The notes under the pieces: model-generated | The model's input: the letters and a program-made list of their open reading frames with translations, nothing else | Told to the model about the DNA's origin: nothing | The model's database searches: none | Shown: positions 1 to 7,583 of the stretch, piece by piece | Numbering within the stretch: position 1 is the first letter of the stretch | How the letters are laid out: each line of letters opens with the position of its first letter | Program-made: the position numbers and the translations under genes | Source of the DNA: Prevotellaceae bacterium UBA2448 | GTDB taxonomy: Bacteria > Bacteroidota > Bacteroidia > Bacteroidales > Bacteroidaceae | Length of the DNA: 11,645 nt | Assembly: GCA_002342585.1 (NCBI GenBank) | Contig: DDQG01000024.1 | Span: 1 to 11,645 of the forward strand | Direction of reading: 5' to 3'

Positions 1-34
1 ACAGAGCGTGTCATGGATTTCCTGAAAGCGAGTG

Positions 35-64
35 CAAAGGTAAGGACTTTTTTAATACTGACAA
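35..64 (-). promoter_or_regulatory. Bacteroidetes-type promoter for a gene leaving the window on the left
   Basis: Read on the minus strand there is TTG (64-62), exactly 19 nt, then TACCTTTG (42-35), matching the Bacteroidetes sigma-ABfr consensus TTG-N19-TAnnTTTG. The transcript would start near position 29. A minus-strand ATG at 14-12 is preceded by AGGAAA, so a gene probably starts there and runs off the left edge. Only four of its codons are visible, so nothing can be said about the product. Confidence 0.6.
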
Positions 65-136
65 AATATTAAAGGAAGTTTTTTCTCAAAAAAAATCCAC
101 CCTTACACTAATCTTCTGATTCACAGAAGTTGGTAT

Positions 137-1135
137 TTATGGTTTGTATTCTCTTATTACAGTAAGTTTATCTCCAACGAGTGAAACAAGGAAGAAATGT
201 GGAATACGAATGGTGTTATCTCCAATCTTTGCATGAGAATGCAAAGCCATCAATGTATTGCCTTTGAAATCTTTGAAGAGCATACCGTGTCCAAAGTTGG
301 GAGGGGTAATTGGTTCAGGTTCCTGAATCCAGGGTCCATCAAGTGTTCCTGACTCTGAGTATGCTACTCCTTGTGTATATTTATCATATATCCAACTAGT
401 CCACAGCATTCCAAGTTTTCCTGTTGATGTAGTGAAAAGGAACGGTCCGTCTGTAACTTTATTCGGACGATCTTCGTTAGTAGGTGATTTCTCGCGGCTC
501 CAAGGTGAATCACTGGCACGGAAGAGAAGTGTTCTCTCTCCTATCGTGCCACTAAAATCTGGTTTAAGTTGTATCTTCTCGATTGTACCATTAAGGTTTT
601 GCAACCACTCATAGCAGAACACCATATATGGTTTTTTATCCTTATCAATCCACAAAGTGGCATCGAGTGTTGGCATATTGGCTGGCAGATAAATGGAATC
701 ACCCATTGGGGTGTAAGGACCTTCTACATTGTCAGAAACGAGAATATGACATGCGCGTCGGTCGATTACATTATTCGCAACAGTATCGATATGAACACTC
801 TGATTGGTAAATGTAGCAAAATAATAATACTTACCATTATACTGATGGATTTCAGCAGCCCAAATCATTGGTCTTGGTCCCATCCATGATTTAGGGTCTG
901 TTTTTGCTATTCTATATGGTCCAGTCCAAGTCTTCAGATTTTTACTTTTCCAAAGCATTCCTCCTGTTCCAGTCATGTAATATGTCTTTGTTTTCTTGTC
1001 TGCAAACACAAACGGGTCGGAAAGACGGATTGAATCCGTTGGTACATTTTCGTGCACTCTAGGTTGGGCTTTCACCTGAGTAGAAAAAGCAATCAGCACC
1101 ACCAGACTCGTTATTATAGAAATATATTTATTCAT
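137..1135 (-). CDS. Secreted glycoside hydrolase family 43-type protein
   Basis: A predicted five-bladed beta-propeller glycosidase (GH43 clan, typically arabinofuranosidase, xylosidase or arabinanase) acting outside the inner membrane. Residues 1-23 are a Sec signal peptide (MNKY, hydrophobic core, cleavage after VKA); there is no lipobox. GH43 landmarks appear in order: RLSDPFVF with the expected base Asp40, WAAEIHQYNGKYYYF (92-106), TLDATLW with the pKa-modulating Asp158, VTDGPFLF (227-234) where the acid is expected, and GHGMLF (282-287), which carries the conserved propeller His. At the acid position it has Asp229 rather than the usual Glu. The length of 332 aa fits a single catalytic domain with no carbohydrate-binding module. 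It starts 12 nt after the upstream peptidase gene and has no separate promoter, so it is probably co-transcribed with it. The substrate cannot be read from the sequence. Confidence 0.93.
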   Translation of the reverse strand: MNKYISIITSLVVLIAFSTQVKAQPRVHENVPTDSIRLSDPFVFADKKTKTYYMTGTGGMLWKSKNLKTWTGPYRIAKTDPKSWMGPRPMIWAAEIHQYNGKYYYFATFTNQSVHIDTVANNVIDRRACHILVSDNVEGPYTPMGDSIYLPANMPTLDATLWIDKDKKPYMVFCYEWLQNLNGTIEKIQLKPDFSGTIGERTLLFRASDSPWSREKSPTNEDRPNKVTDGPFLFTTSTGKLGMLWTSWIYDKYTQGVAYSESGTLDGPWIQEPEPITPPNFGHGMLFKDFKGNTLMALHSHAKIGDNTIRIPHFFLVSLVGDKLTVIREYKP

Positions 1136-1147
1136 ATATAATGTGTA

Positions 1148-3313
1148 TTATTTATTCAATAAATGGGCATCGAGATAGTTTTCTATGCGGTTAAGCAGAT
1201 GATTTCGAGTATTTCCACCACTTATATTATGGTTTCTGTCTGTATATACTTGCATATCGAACTGAACTCCAGCCTGTACAAGAGCTTCTGCAAAATCGGC
1301 TGTATTCTGATAATGTACGTTATCGTCAGCAGTTCCATGAACTATAAGCAGATCTCCCTTAATATTCTGATAACGATGCAACGGACTTGAGTCGTATCCT
1401 GTAGGATTTTCCTGTGGAGTTCTCATATAGCGTTCCGTGTAAGCAGAATCATAGTATCTCCAGTCTGTTACTGGTGCCACAGCTACTCCACAGCGGAACA
1501 GTCCTCTACCTTCACATAACGACATAATAGTATTAAAGCCTCCGAAGCTCCATCCCCATATTCCAATTCTGTTTTTGTCAACGAATGGGAGTGTTGCAAG
1601 ATATGCAGCTGTTTCAGCTTGGTCTTTCGACTCTAAAGTTCCCATTTTCTTATATGTAGAACGTTGGAAATCAGCGCCTCTACCTCCTGTACCACGTCCG
1701 TCAACACATACAACTACATATCCCTTCTGTGCCAATCTTTGTTCCCATATCAACGTGCCTCCAAAACCATTACCATATGCATTGTGCACTTGCTGGTTGC
1801 CTGGGCCGCTATACTGATACATCAACACAGGATACTTTTTGTTTGGATTAAAACCGGCAGGTTTCACCATCCATCCGTTCAATTCTACGTTATCAGCAGT
1901 CTTGAAAGAGAACAGTTCTACAGAACCCAACTGCAGTTTTGCGAGTTTTCCCTTCAGTTCTGCATTATCCTCAATAGTTTTCAGTTTTTTGCCTGTAGCG
2001 CTACAGATGTTTACTACAGGAGGAGTCTGTAAATTAGAATATGTATGTACAAAATAATTGCAGCCTTTCGAGAACTGTGCACTATGGAAACCTTTCTCTT
2101 CTGTCAGTTTTGAACGTTTTCCGGAAGCATCCACTCTATAAATATACTGTTCCAGTGGTGAACCCTCATTGCTTGCAAAATAGAAATACTTACCAGCGGC
2201 ATCCTGTCCGTAGTATTTTGTCACTTCAAACTTACCAGATGTGAGTTGCTTCTGCAGTTGTCCAGTCTGTGTATTATAGAGATACATGTGACGATAACCG
2301 TCACGTTCGCTTAACAACACAAATTGTGGGTGCTTTAAGTCTATATTATCGTAGGCAGTCTGTTCTACGTAACAATTTGTAGTTTCCCTCAGAATCATAT
2401 TTGCTGTAGTACTACGAGCATCGGCAAGATAGAAATTCAGTTGATCCTGGTGTCTGTTCAGAGTGAGAACCATCAGTTTGTCAGCTACATCCGTAAACTG
2501 TATGCGAGGGATATATTCATATTCGTCGGCAATTTTTATCTGACGCACCACCCTACTTTTTATATCAAATGTATGTACAGTAACCTTTGGATTCTTCTGT
2601 CCAGCCAGCGGATATCTGTAGCTATCTACTGTTCCGTCGAACTTAGCGATATTGTACATTGGCACATCCGACTCATCAAAACGCATCCATGCAATCATTT
2701 CGCTGTTTGCAGAGAAATCGAATGCGCGATTCATTGTAAACTCCTCTTCGTACACCCAGTCAGCCTTTCCGTTCAGTATTTTTTCCGCCTCGCCATCTTT
2801 TGTAATCTGACTTTCAGCATTATTATAAAGCAACTTCACGAGGAAAAGATTTCCTTCACGTACGAAAGCTATAAGATTTCCGTCTGGCGAGAACTTAGGA
2901 CACTCTTGTGGTCCTCCTTTCGATAGTGGAGTCAGAGTATTATTGCGTACATTATATATATAATATGTAGCAACACAACTGTTTCTATAAATCTGTTTAC
3001 TTTGAGTTTCAATCAGAATATTCTGCTCATCTGGAGACATAATATAACCAGAGAACTCCTCTAACTTGGCATTTCTGGCGGTGGCTATATCAAAAATAGT
3101 ACCGACAACAGCACCTGTCTTAAAAGAACATTTCTCTATTTTCTTACCGTCCTCACTAATCTGCATATACGACTCTCCGTCAGCCATTGGGGTCATAGCC
3201 TTTATAGCCTTTGGTCTATAAGCTCCGGAGGTGACGTCAGCAAGTTCGATTTGCTGTGCAACAGCAGAATGAGCTACAAATAAACACATGATAATATGAA
3301 ATAACTTCTTCAT
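1148..3313 (-). CDS. Dipeptidyl peptidase IV (S9 family), secreted
   Basis: A serine exopeptidase that removes X-Pro or X-Ala dipeptides from peptide N termini, expected in the periplasm or envelope. Residues 1-19 form a signal peptide ending in AVA. The N-terminal two thirds is the eight-bladed propeller, with DWVYEEEF at 185-192, where Glu190-Glu191 would hold the substrate amino terminus. The C-terminal alpha/beta hydrolase has YSGPG with oxyanion Tyr501, GWSFGG with nucleophile Ser589, HGTADDNVH with Asp663, and DRNHNISGG with His695. The Asp-His spacing of 32 equals that in human DPP4 (708/740) and Porphyromonas DPP4 (668/700). At 721 aa it is full length with all catalytic residues intact. 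It is the first gene of a two-gene unit with the GH43 gene and is divergent from a lipoprotein gene. In asaccharolytic relatives this enzyme feeds dipeptide uptake; the same role here is inferred. Confidence 0.97.
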   Translation of the reverse strand: MKKLFHIIMCLFVAHSAVAQQIELADVTSGAYRPKAIKAMTPMADGESYMQISEDGKKIEKCSFKTGAVVGTIFDIATARNAKLEEFSGYIMSPDEQNILIETQSKQIYRNSCVATYYIYNVRNNTLTPLSKGGPQECPKFSPDGNLIAFVREGNLFLVKLLYNNAESQITKDGEAEKILNGKADWVYEEEFTMNRAFDFSANSEMIAWMRFDESDVPMYNIAKFDGTVDSYRYPLAGQKNPKVTVHTFDIKSRVVRQIKIADEYEYIPRIQFTDVADKLMVLTLNRHQDQLNFYLADARSTTANMILRETTNCYVEQTAYDNIDLKHPQFVLLSERDGYRHMYLYNTQTGQLQKQLTSGKFEVTKYYGQDAAGKYFYFASNEGSPLEQYIYRVDASGKRSKLTEEKGFHSAQFSKGCNYFVHTYSNLQTPPVVNICSATGKKLKTIEDNAELKGKLAKLQLGSVELFSFKTADNVELNGWMVKPAGFNPNKKYPVLMYQYSGPGNQQVHNAYGNGFGGTLIWEQRLAQKGYVVVCVDGRGTGGRGADFQRSTYKKMGTLESKDQAETAAYLATLPFVDKNRIGIWGWSFGGFNTIMSLCEGRGLFRCGVAVAPVTDWRYYDSAYTERYMRTPQENPTGYDSSPLHRYQNIKGDLLIVHGTADDNVHYQNTADFAEALVQAGVQFDMQVYTDRNHNISGGNTRNHLLNRIENYLDAHLLNK

Positions 3314-3333
3314 AGCATTATTATTAGGATATG

Positions 3334-3341
3334 CAAAAGTA
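3334..3341 (-). promoter_or_regulatory. -7 box upstream of the DPP IV gene
   Basis: The minus strand reads TACTTTTG, a full match to TAnnTTTG, 20 nt upstream of the peptidase ATG. No good TTG lies 19 nt further upstream, so only the -7 element is supported. It would give a short leader of about 15 nt. Confidence 0.55.
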
Positions 3342-3456
3342 CTAATTTTTTCAGATAAGAAATAGAAAAAGACAAATAAATTGCAAAATATTACATTTAG
3401 GATATAAAATTCAAAAAAAATGCATCGAAATGCAACACTATTTCACAGAAACTTCT

Positions 3457-3464
3457 TATATTTG
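3457..3464 (+). promoter_or_regulatory. -7 box upstream of the first lipoprotein gene
   Basis: TATATTTG matches TAnnTTTG exactly and lies 27 nt before the ATG at 3492. The -33 region is poor. The box lies downstream of the in-frame ATG at 3420, so a transcript from here cannot use that ATG; this supports the start chosen at 3492. Confidence 0.55.
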
Positions 3465-3491
3465 CAAAATCTTGTTAATAAAGTTCAAATT

Positions 3492-4172
3492 ATGAAAAAC
3501 CGCAAATCGTCTACAACATCATACTTAATGCTATTGTTCTTCTCTGCGATAGTACTTTTTAGCTGTAGCGAAAGCAATACAGACAAAGCCTATCAGTTAC
3601 TAAACGAAGCACGAATAGCAATGGTTCAGAATCAGCATGATAAAGCTCATGACTTGATTGATTCTCTGCGTACTACTTACCCAAAGGAAATAGATTGTCG
3701 TCGCGAGGCATTACATTTTGTAGATTCACTTGAACTCCACGAAGCGAAGTATGCATTTGCCAAAGCAGACAGTTCTCTGACATTTAAGCGTATGGAGTTG
3801 GACGATATGAAGAAAAAATTTGTGCTTGAAAAAGATGAAAAATACCAGAGTGTGGGTTATTACGTCGTTCCTTCTCAGGCGGGCAACAAACAACATCTTA
3901 ATTTCTTTGCAGAAGTTGGCGAGGATGGTACTATGCAATTGGTTACTATCGACAAGAAACGTCACTATAGCTACACAACGGTTTCTTTGAGTGAGGATGG
4001 TGGTAGTATGGCAATTCTTCCTGCCAATGCCACAGCCGACGATGCTCTGATTGTGGAACAATGTTACCAGTTGGCAAAGCTTTTTGCAGAAGTGAAGATG
4101 GGTGAAGAAGAAGTGAAACGTCAGATGGTAAAGATTCGTTTTTTTGAAGAAAAGATTACTCGTGGTAAATAA
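3492..4172 (+). CDS. Lipoprotein of unknown function (helical, TPR-like N-terminal part)
   Basis: Not recognised as a named family. The 226-aa protein starts MKNRKSS, has a hydrophobic segment (11-23) and a lipobox LFSC with acylated Cys25, so it should be anchored in the envelope. Residues 29-90 are helical with TPR-like spacing (AYQLLNEARIAMVQNQ, then KAHDLIDSLRTTYP). Residues 94-117 form a charged helix that may be a coiled coil. A predicted beta-rich portion (about 120-178) and a C-terminal amphipathic helix follow. An ATG 24 codons upstream would bury the signal peptide and lies before the promoter box, so it was not used. It is divergent from the DPP IV gene and convergent with tsf. Similar small lipoproteins are common in Prevotella and Bacteroides; no function is inferred. 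Confidence 0.85.
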   Translation: MKNRKSSTTSYLMLLFFSAIVLFSCSESNTDKAYQLLNEARIAMVQNQHDKAHDLIDSLRTTYPKEIDCRREALHFVDSLELHEAKYAFAKADSSLTFKRMELDDMKKKFVLEKDEKYQSVGYYVVPSQAGNKQHLNFFAEVGEDGTMQLVTIDKKRHYSYTTVSLSEDGGSMAILPANATADDALIVEQCYQLAKLFAEVKMGEEEVKRQMVKIRFFEEKITRGK

Positions 4173-4197
4173 TAGCCTATTAACGAGCAACAGAATA

Positions 4198-4232
4198 AAA
4201 AGAAGGTGCTTCCGCTGGAAACACCTTCTTTT
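4198..4232. terminator. Bidirectional intrinsic terminator between the lipoprotein gene and tsf
   Basis: An 11-bp stem (4198-4208 with 4222-4232, core GAAGGTG/CACCTTC) encloses one C/A mismatch, then a 4-bp TTCC/GGAA stem with a GCT loop. It is followed by a T-rich run on the plus strand and by TTTTTA on the minus strand. It lies between convergent genes ending at 4172 and 4260, so it can serve both. Confidence 0.9.
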
Positions 4233-4259
4233 CTTATCAAATAAATTCTCGGAATTTCT

Positions 4260-5252
4260 TTATTCTGCGCGAAGTGTATAACGCTTGAAATCGCAGATTG
4301 TAAGTTCTTTGTCGATTGACTGCAGATACTGCTTAACAGAAATCTTGCTGTCGTCGATGAAAGCCTGGTCGAGCAGACAGTTCTCTTTGTAGAACTTGTT
4401 GAGCATACCCATAGCGATGTTCTGAATCATCTGCTCCTTGAGGTTTGCTTCAGCTTCCTTAGCAACAGTAGCTTTGATTTCGCGAGCCTTAGCTGCGTCT
4501 TCAGCAGTAATCCATCCCTTAGCAGTATTTGACTCGATGTGATCTTCAGAGTCAACATGTGCAGGATTTATACCAGCCTTCTTGAGTGCATTTTCTACAG
4601 CCTTGCCAATCTGGTTCTGCTTAGCCTTCTCGATGTCAGCCTTGAGTTCTGCATCCTTAGTTGCCTGTGGTACAGAAGCCTCATCAAGAGCAACTGGGTT
4701 CATAGCAGCAACCTGCATAGCTACGTTCTTACCTACCTGAGCATCAGTCTGCTTGTTGAGTACGATGAGAGTGCAGAGGAAGTTACCGCCCATGTGGTTG
4801 TAAGCGATGATGTTCTCACCTTCTACAGCTGCGTATCCGTCGAGTTCCATCTTTTCGCCAGTCACACCACTACGGTTTGTAACAGCTTCAGCGATAGTTT
4901 CACCGTTGATAGTAAGAGCCTTAACCTCGTCGAGAGTCTTAGCCTTTGCAGCTACAGCTGCGTCGATGATTGCATTTGCAAGAGCAACGAAGTCAGCATT
5001 CTTAGCAACGAAGTCAGTTTCACACTTGAGGGCAATCATAGCTCCGAACTTGCCGTTTACCTTTGCGAGTACACAGCCTTCAGCAGCTTCGCGGTCGCTA
5101 CGCTTTGCAGCAACGAGCTGACCCTTCTTACGGAGGATGTCCATTGCAGCATCCATATCGCCGTTAGCCTCTGTGAGAGCCTTCTTACAGTCCATAAGAC
5201 CAGCCTGAGTCTTCTGGCGGAGTTTATTTATATCTGCTAATGTAATAGCCAT
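4260..5252 (-). CDS. tsf: Translation elongation factor Ts
   Basis: The guanine-nucleotide exchange factor that recycles EF-Tu-GDP to EF-Tu-GTP in the cytoplasm. The N-terminal UBA-like domain carries the signature LRQKTQAGLMDCKKAL (11-26). The EF-Tu-contacting TDFVAKN motif follows, with Asp80 and Phe81 at the same positions as in Escherichia coli. The dimerisation core and a coiled-coil-like helical stretch (about 200-275) come next. At 330 aa it is longer than the roughly 283 aa of E. coli, as expected for Bacteroidetes. It is the last gene of the rplM-rpsI-rpsB-tsf unit, 57 nt after rpsB. That gap holds a weak GCC/GGC hairpin followed by six T residues (minus strand), possibly an attenuator setting the S2:EF-Ts ratio (inference). 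Confidence 0.98.
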   Translation of the reverse strand: MAITLADINKLRQKTQAGLMDCKKALTEANGDMDAAMDILRKKGQLVAAKRSDREAAEGCVLAKVNGKFGAMIALKCETDFVAKNADFVALANAIIDAAVAAKAKTLDEVKALTINGETIAEAVTNRSGVTGEKMELDGYAAVEGENIIAYNHMGGNFLCTLIVLNKQTDAQVGKNVAMQVAAMNPVALDEASVPQATKDAELKADIEKAKQNQIGKAVENALKKAGINPAHVDSEDHIESNTAKGWITAEDAAKAREIKATVAKEAEANLKEQMIQNIAMGMLNKFYKENCLLDQAFIDDSKISVKQYLQSIDKELTICDFKRYTLRAE

Positions 5253-5309
5253 AATATACGAATTTAAATTGTTTTGTAATTAGAAAAAATCTGCATGCCT
5301 TTAGGGCGA

Positions 5310-6227
5310 TTATTCAGCGTCTTCTGCAGCAGCCTTCTTAGTAGTCTTCTTTGCAGGAGCCTTCTTAGCAGCCTTCTTTACAGGAGCCTCTGCTGGTTCT
5401 TCTGCAGGTTCTGCAGCTGGTTCAGCCTCTGCCTTTGGAGCCTCTTCCTCAGTTGGTTCTGCAGTTTCTACCTTCTTAGCCTTCTTTGCAGGAGCGCCTT
5501 CCTTCTTGTCAGCAGCAGCATCCTGATCAGCCTTCTCTACCTTACGTTCGTCGAGACCTTCCTTGATAGCGTTGCAAACAGCGCCGAGGATTACTTCGAT
5601 AGCCTTGCTTGAATCGTCGTTAGCTGGGATAACGAAGTCGATGTCGTTAGGATTAGAGTTTGTATCAACGATAGCGAATACTGGAATACCGAGACGGTTA
5701 GCTTCAGCTACTGCGATGTGTTCCTTAGCTACGTCGATAACGAAGAGAGCAGAAGGAAGACGAGTCAGGTCAGCGATACTGCCGAGGTTCTTTTCCAGTT
5801 TAGCGCGCTTACGCTGAATCTGCAGATTTTCACGCTTTGAGAGTTTGGCATAAGTACCGTCAGCGATGAGTTTGTCAATATTCGACATCTTCTTCACAGC
5901 CTTACGGATAGTTGGGAAGTTAGTGAGCATACCGCCTGGCCAACGTTCGATAACGTAAGGCATACCGATTGACTCAGCCTTCTCAGCTACTATTTCCTTA
6001 GCCTGCTTTTTAGTTGAAACGAAGAGGATGCGCTTTCCGCTCTTAGCGATTTGCTTAAGTGCGTCAGCAGCCTCGTCAACCATTTTCACAGTCTTATTGA
6101 GGTCGATGATGTGGATACCGTTGCGCTCCATAAAGATATAAGGAGCCATAGCAGGGTTCCACTTGCGCTTCATGTGTCCGAAATGTGCTCCAGCCTGTAG
6201 GAGCGTATCAAAATCTGTTCTTGCCAT
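5310..6227 (-). CDS. rpsB: 30S ribosomal protein S2 (uS2) with charged C-terminal extension
   Basis: A small-subunit ribosomal protein that bridges head and body and helps recruit S1. The S2 core spans about residues 1-228, with AGAHFGHMKRKWNPAMAPYI near the start, RWPGGMLTNF (95-104), and DTNSNPNDIDFVIPANDDS (188-206). Residues 229-305 are an added low-complexity tail of Ala, Lys, Glu and Pro (EEAPKAEAEPAAEPAEE, then KKAAKKAPAKKTTKKAA). The family length is about 240 aa in E. coli, so the tail adds about 65 residues; tails of this style are usual in Bacteroidetes. It has an acidic middle and a basic end, resembling histone-like tails, so it may touch rRNA (inference). Its 172-nt upstream gap is structured. 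Confidence 0.98.
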   Translation of the reverse strand: MARTDFDTLLQAGAHFGHMKRKWNPAMAPYIFMERNGIHIIDLNKTVKMVDEAADALKQIAKSGKRILFVSTKKQAKEIVAEKAESIGMPYVIERWPGGMLTNFPTIRKAVKKMSNIDKLIADGTYAKLSKRENLQIQRKRAKLEKNLGSIADLTRLPSALFVIDVAKEHIAVAEANRLGIPVFAIVDTNSNPNDIDFVIPANDDSSKAIEVILGAVCNAIKEGLDERKVEKADQDAAADKKEGAPAKKAKKVETAEPTEEEAPKAEAEPAAEPAEEPAEAPVKKAAKKAPAKKTTKKAAAEDAE

Positions 6228-6399
6228 AATTAAGTTTTGTTTTTTGTTTACGTTCTTTTTAGTTAATGTTTTGTTTGTTAACCAACCACGGGGTAGCCGT
6301 CCGTATTGTCGGTACGAGTCTCCGCAGTTTAGATACTAAACATATCGTGCTTCTCTCGAAATCTCTGAGCGAAAATATAAATAATAAATAATGTATATA
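6228..6399 (-). promoter_or_regulatory. Structured leader between rpsI and rpsB, candidate S2 regulatory RNA
   Basis: A 172-nt gap that is long for an operon with a 12-nt spacer just upstream. In plus coordinates, ACCAAC (6281-6286) pairs with GTCGGT (6308-6313). Inside it, ACGG (6288-6291) can pair with either of two tandem CCGT copies (6297-6300 or 6301-6304). A separate perfect 6-bp hairpin GTTTAG/CTAAAC spans 6327-6341. No convincing promoter box is visible, so it is probably read as part of the operon RNA. Autoregulation by S2 is known for rpsB leaders in other bacteria; applying it here is inference. Confidence 0.4.
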
Positions 6400-6789
6400 T
6401 TAACGCTTTGAGAACTGGAAGCGACGACGTGCCTTTGGACGACCTGGTTTCTTACGTTCTACCTCACGAGCATCGCGAGTGATGAAGCCAGCCACACGAA
6501 GAGCTTTTTTGTCTTCTGCATTTACCTTTACGAGTGCGCGTGCAATAGCGAGACGAAGAGCCTGGCTCTGTCCTGTATAGCCACCACCGCAAAGATTTAC
6601 TTTGATATCATATTTCTCAGCAACGCCAAGCAGGTTCAGAGGCTGCTTAACGACATACTGTACGAGTTCTGAAGGGAAATATTCAGCAAGATCGCGCTTG
6701 TTGATTGTTATTTTACCGTTACCTTCTGTAAGGTAAACACGTGCTACGGCGCTTTTACGACGACCGAGTGCATTTATTACTTCTGCCAT
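6400..6789 (-). CDS. rpsI: 30S ribosomal protein S9 (uS9)
   Basis: A ribosomal protein of the small-subunit head whose C-terminal tail reaches the P-site tRNA. It starts MAEVINALGRRKSAVARVYL, has the family signature GGGYTGQSQALRLAIARAL (68-86), the conserved RKKPGRPKARRRFQFSKR end, and the near-universal final SKR that contacts the tRNA. At 129 aa it matches the usual family length. It lies 12 nt downstream of rplM, so the two are co-transcribed, as in most bacteria. Confidence 0.99.
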   Translation of the reverse strand: MAEVINALGRRKSAVARVYLTEGNGKITINKRDLAEYFPSELVQYVVKQPLNLLGVAEKYDIKVNLCGGGYTGQSQALRLAIARALVKVNAEDKKALRVAGFITRDAREVERKKPGRPKARRRFQFSKR

Positions 6790-6801
6790 AAACCTTATTG
6801 C

Positions 6802-7263
6802 TTATTTTAAAAGGTTAATATCAAGTGAAACTGGCTTCTGAGCCTGCTTATCGTGCTCTGCGCCTTCATAAATATAGAGGTTACCAAGAACCTTTGCACC
6901 GAGGATACCCTTTGGAAGCATACCCTTCACAGCGTGACGGATAATCTTCTCGTAACCATTGGCGCGCTTAGTCATCTCAGCGTAAGTAGCCTTTTTCTGA
7001 CCGCCTGGATAACCTGAGAAAGTGATATAAACCTTACCGCTTTCCTTTGCACCTGATACAACAATCTGGTTGGCATTGATGATGATGACGTTGTCACCAC
7101 AGTCCATGTTAGGAGTGAAACATGGTTTGTACTTACCGCGAAGTACTTTAGCTACCTTAGAAGCGAGGCGACCGAGAGTCTGACCCTGAGCATCTACTAC
7201 CACCCACTGCTTGTTAGCAGCTTCTGTGTTCACGTAGCTAGTCTTTAAACTTAATGTGTTCAT
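6802..7263 (-). CDS. rplM: 50S ribosomal protein L13 (uL13)
   Basis: An early-assembly large-subunit protein. Recognisable segments in the 153-aa product are WVVVDAQGQTLGRLASKVAKVLRGK (about 20-44), the GDNVIIINANQIVVSG stretch, YPGGQKK (about 84-90), and IIRHAVKGMLPKGILGAKVLGNLYIYEGAEHDKQAQKP near the C terminus. The start MNTLSLKTSYVN resembles the MDTLSYKT start common in Bacteroides L13. An in-frame ATG 15 codons earlier (7308) was rejected because it lies inside a leader hairpin and would add an atypical N terminus. It is the first gene of the translation operon. Confidence 0.97.
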   Translation of the reverse strand: MNTLSLKTSYVNTEAANKQWVVVDAQGQTLGRLASKVAKVLRGKYKPCFTPNMDCGDNVIIINANQIVVSGAKESGKVYITFSGYPGGQKKATYAEMTKRANGYEKIIRHAVKGMLPKGILGAKVLGNLYIYEGAEHDKQAQKPVSLDINLLK

Positions 7264-7304
7264 TAAAAAATTTGATAAAAAAGTTTGTAAAATCTCGGCT
7301 TCTT

Positions 7305-7364
7305 TCACCGAGCACCCGACTCTTGTCGCAGTGATTTGTGCCCTCAGAACCGTAGTTCTCAGGG
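7305..7364 (-). promoter_or_regulatory. Two-hairpin leader of rplM, candidate L13 autoregulatory element
   Basis: The minus-strand transcript folds locally twice. Hairpin 1 (7341-7364): 10-bp arms with one G-G mismatch around a UACG tetraloop closed by C-G, the extra-stable UNCG class. Hairpin 2 (7305-7334): a 6-bp stem plus a 4-bp CGAC/GTCG stem with a 4-nt loop, and a 6-nt bulge on one side only. A smaller TCCG/CGGA hairpin lies upstream (7372-7386). They sit between the promoter (7470-7499) and the ATG at 7263. L13 leaders are known in Firmicutes; this one does not obviously match them, so its role is inferred. Confidence 0.5.
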
Positions 7365-7469
7365 TTTTGTATCCGTGATTCTCGGACCGCCCTTCCGTCT
7401 AACAAAAAAGAGCTATCCACACACAGATTGAGGCCCACACGAAGTGAACCCTCGATAATAATCGGCTCG

Positions 7470-7499
7470 CGAAGGTACAACTTTTTTATAAACTGGCAA
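7470..7499 (-). promoter_or_regulatory. Promoter of the rplM-rpsI-rpsB-tsf operon
   Basis: The minus strand carries TTG (7499-7497), exactly 19 nt, then TACCTTCG (7477-7470), one base off TAnnTTTG. The predicted start is near 7463, giving a leader of about 200 nt before rplM. Confidence 0.75.
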
Positions 7500-7550
7500 T
7501 CGCTTCGTGATATTTTTTTCACTTAAAGCATTAAATTTCCACAAAATGCC

Positions 7551-7558
7551 TACCTTTG
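7551..7558 (+). promoter_or_regulatory. -7 box of the radical SAM gene
   Basis: TACCTTTG matches TAnnTTTG exactly and lies 25 nt before the ATG at 7584, predicting a leader of about 20 nt. No TTG is found 19 nt upstream. It is divergent from the rplM promoter, with about 50 nt between the two -33 regions. Confidence 0.6.
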
Positions 7559-7583
7559 CAATCTGAAAATTACAAAAAACGGA

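Noticed and set aside
1..72. Plus-strand open frame ending at 72 as the 3' end of a gene
   Set aside because: The same bases carry a full consensus promoter with a 19-nt spacer on the minus strand; the 23 residues show no recognisable motif.
113..129. Terminator after the GH43 gene
   Set aside because: CTTCTG/CAGAAG forms a 6-bp hairpin 8 nt after the stop, but the T run follows only about 16 nt later, so it is too weak to call.
3420..3491. An upstream in-frame start for the first lipoprotein
   Set aside because: It would place 24 residues before the signal peptide and lies upstream of the -7 box at 3457.
4539..5240. A 233-codon plus-strand frame opposite tsf
   Set aside because: It is antisense to a clear EF-Ts gene with strong family motifs; Ser/Leu/Cys-rich content is typical of a shadow frame.
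7238..7522. A 94-codon minus-strand frame upstream of and overlapping rplM
   Set aside because: It contains the rplM promoter and both leader hairpins, has no recognisable domain, and overlaps the true rplM start.
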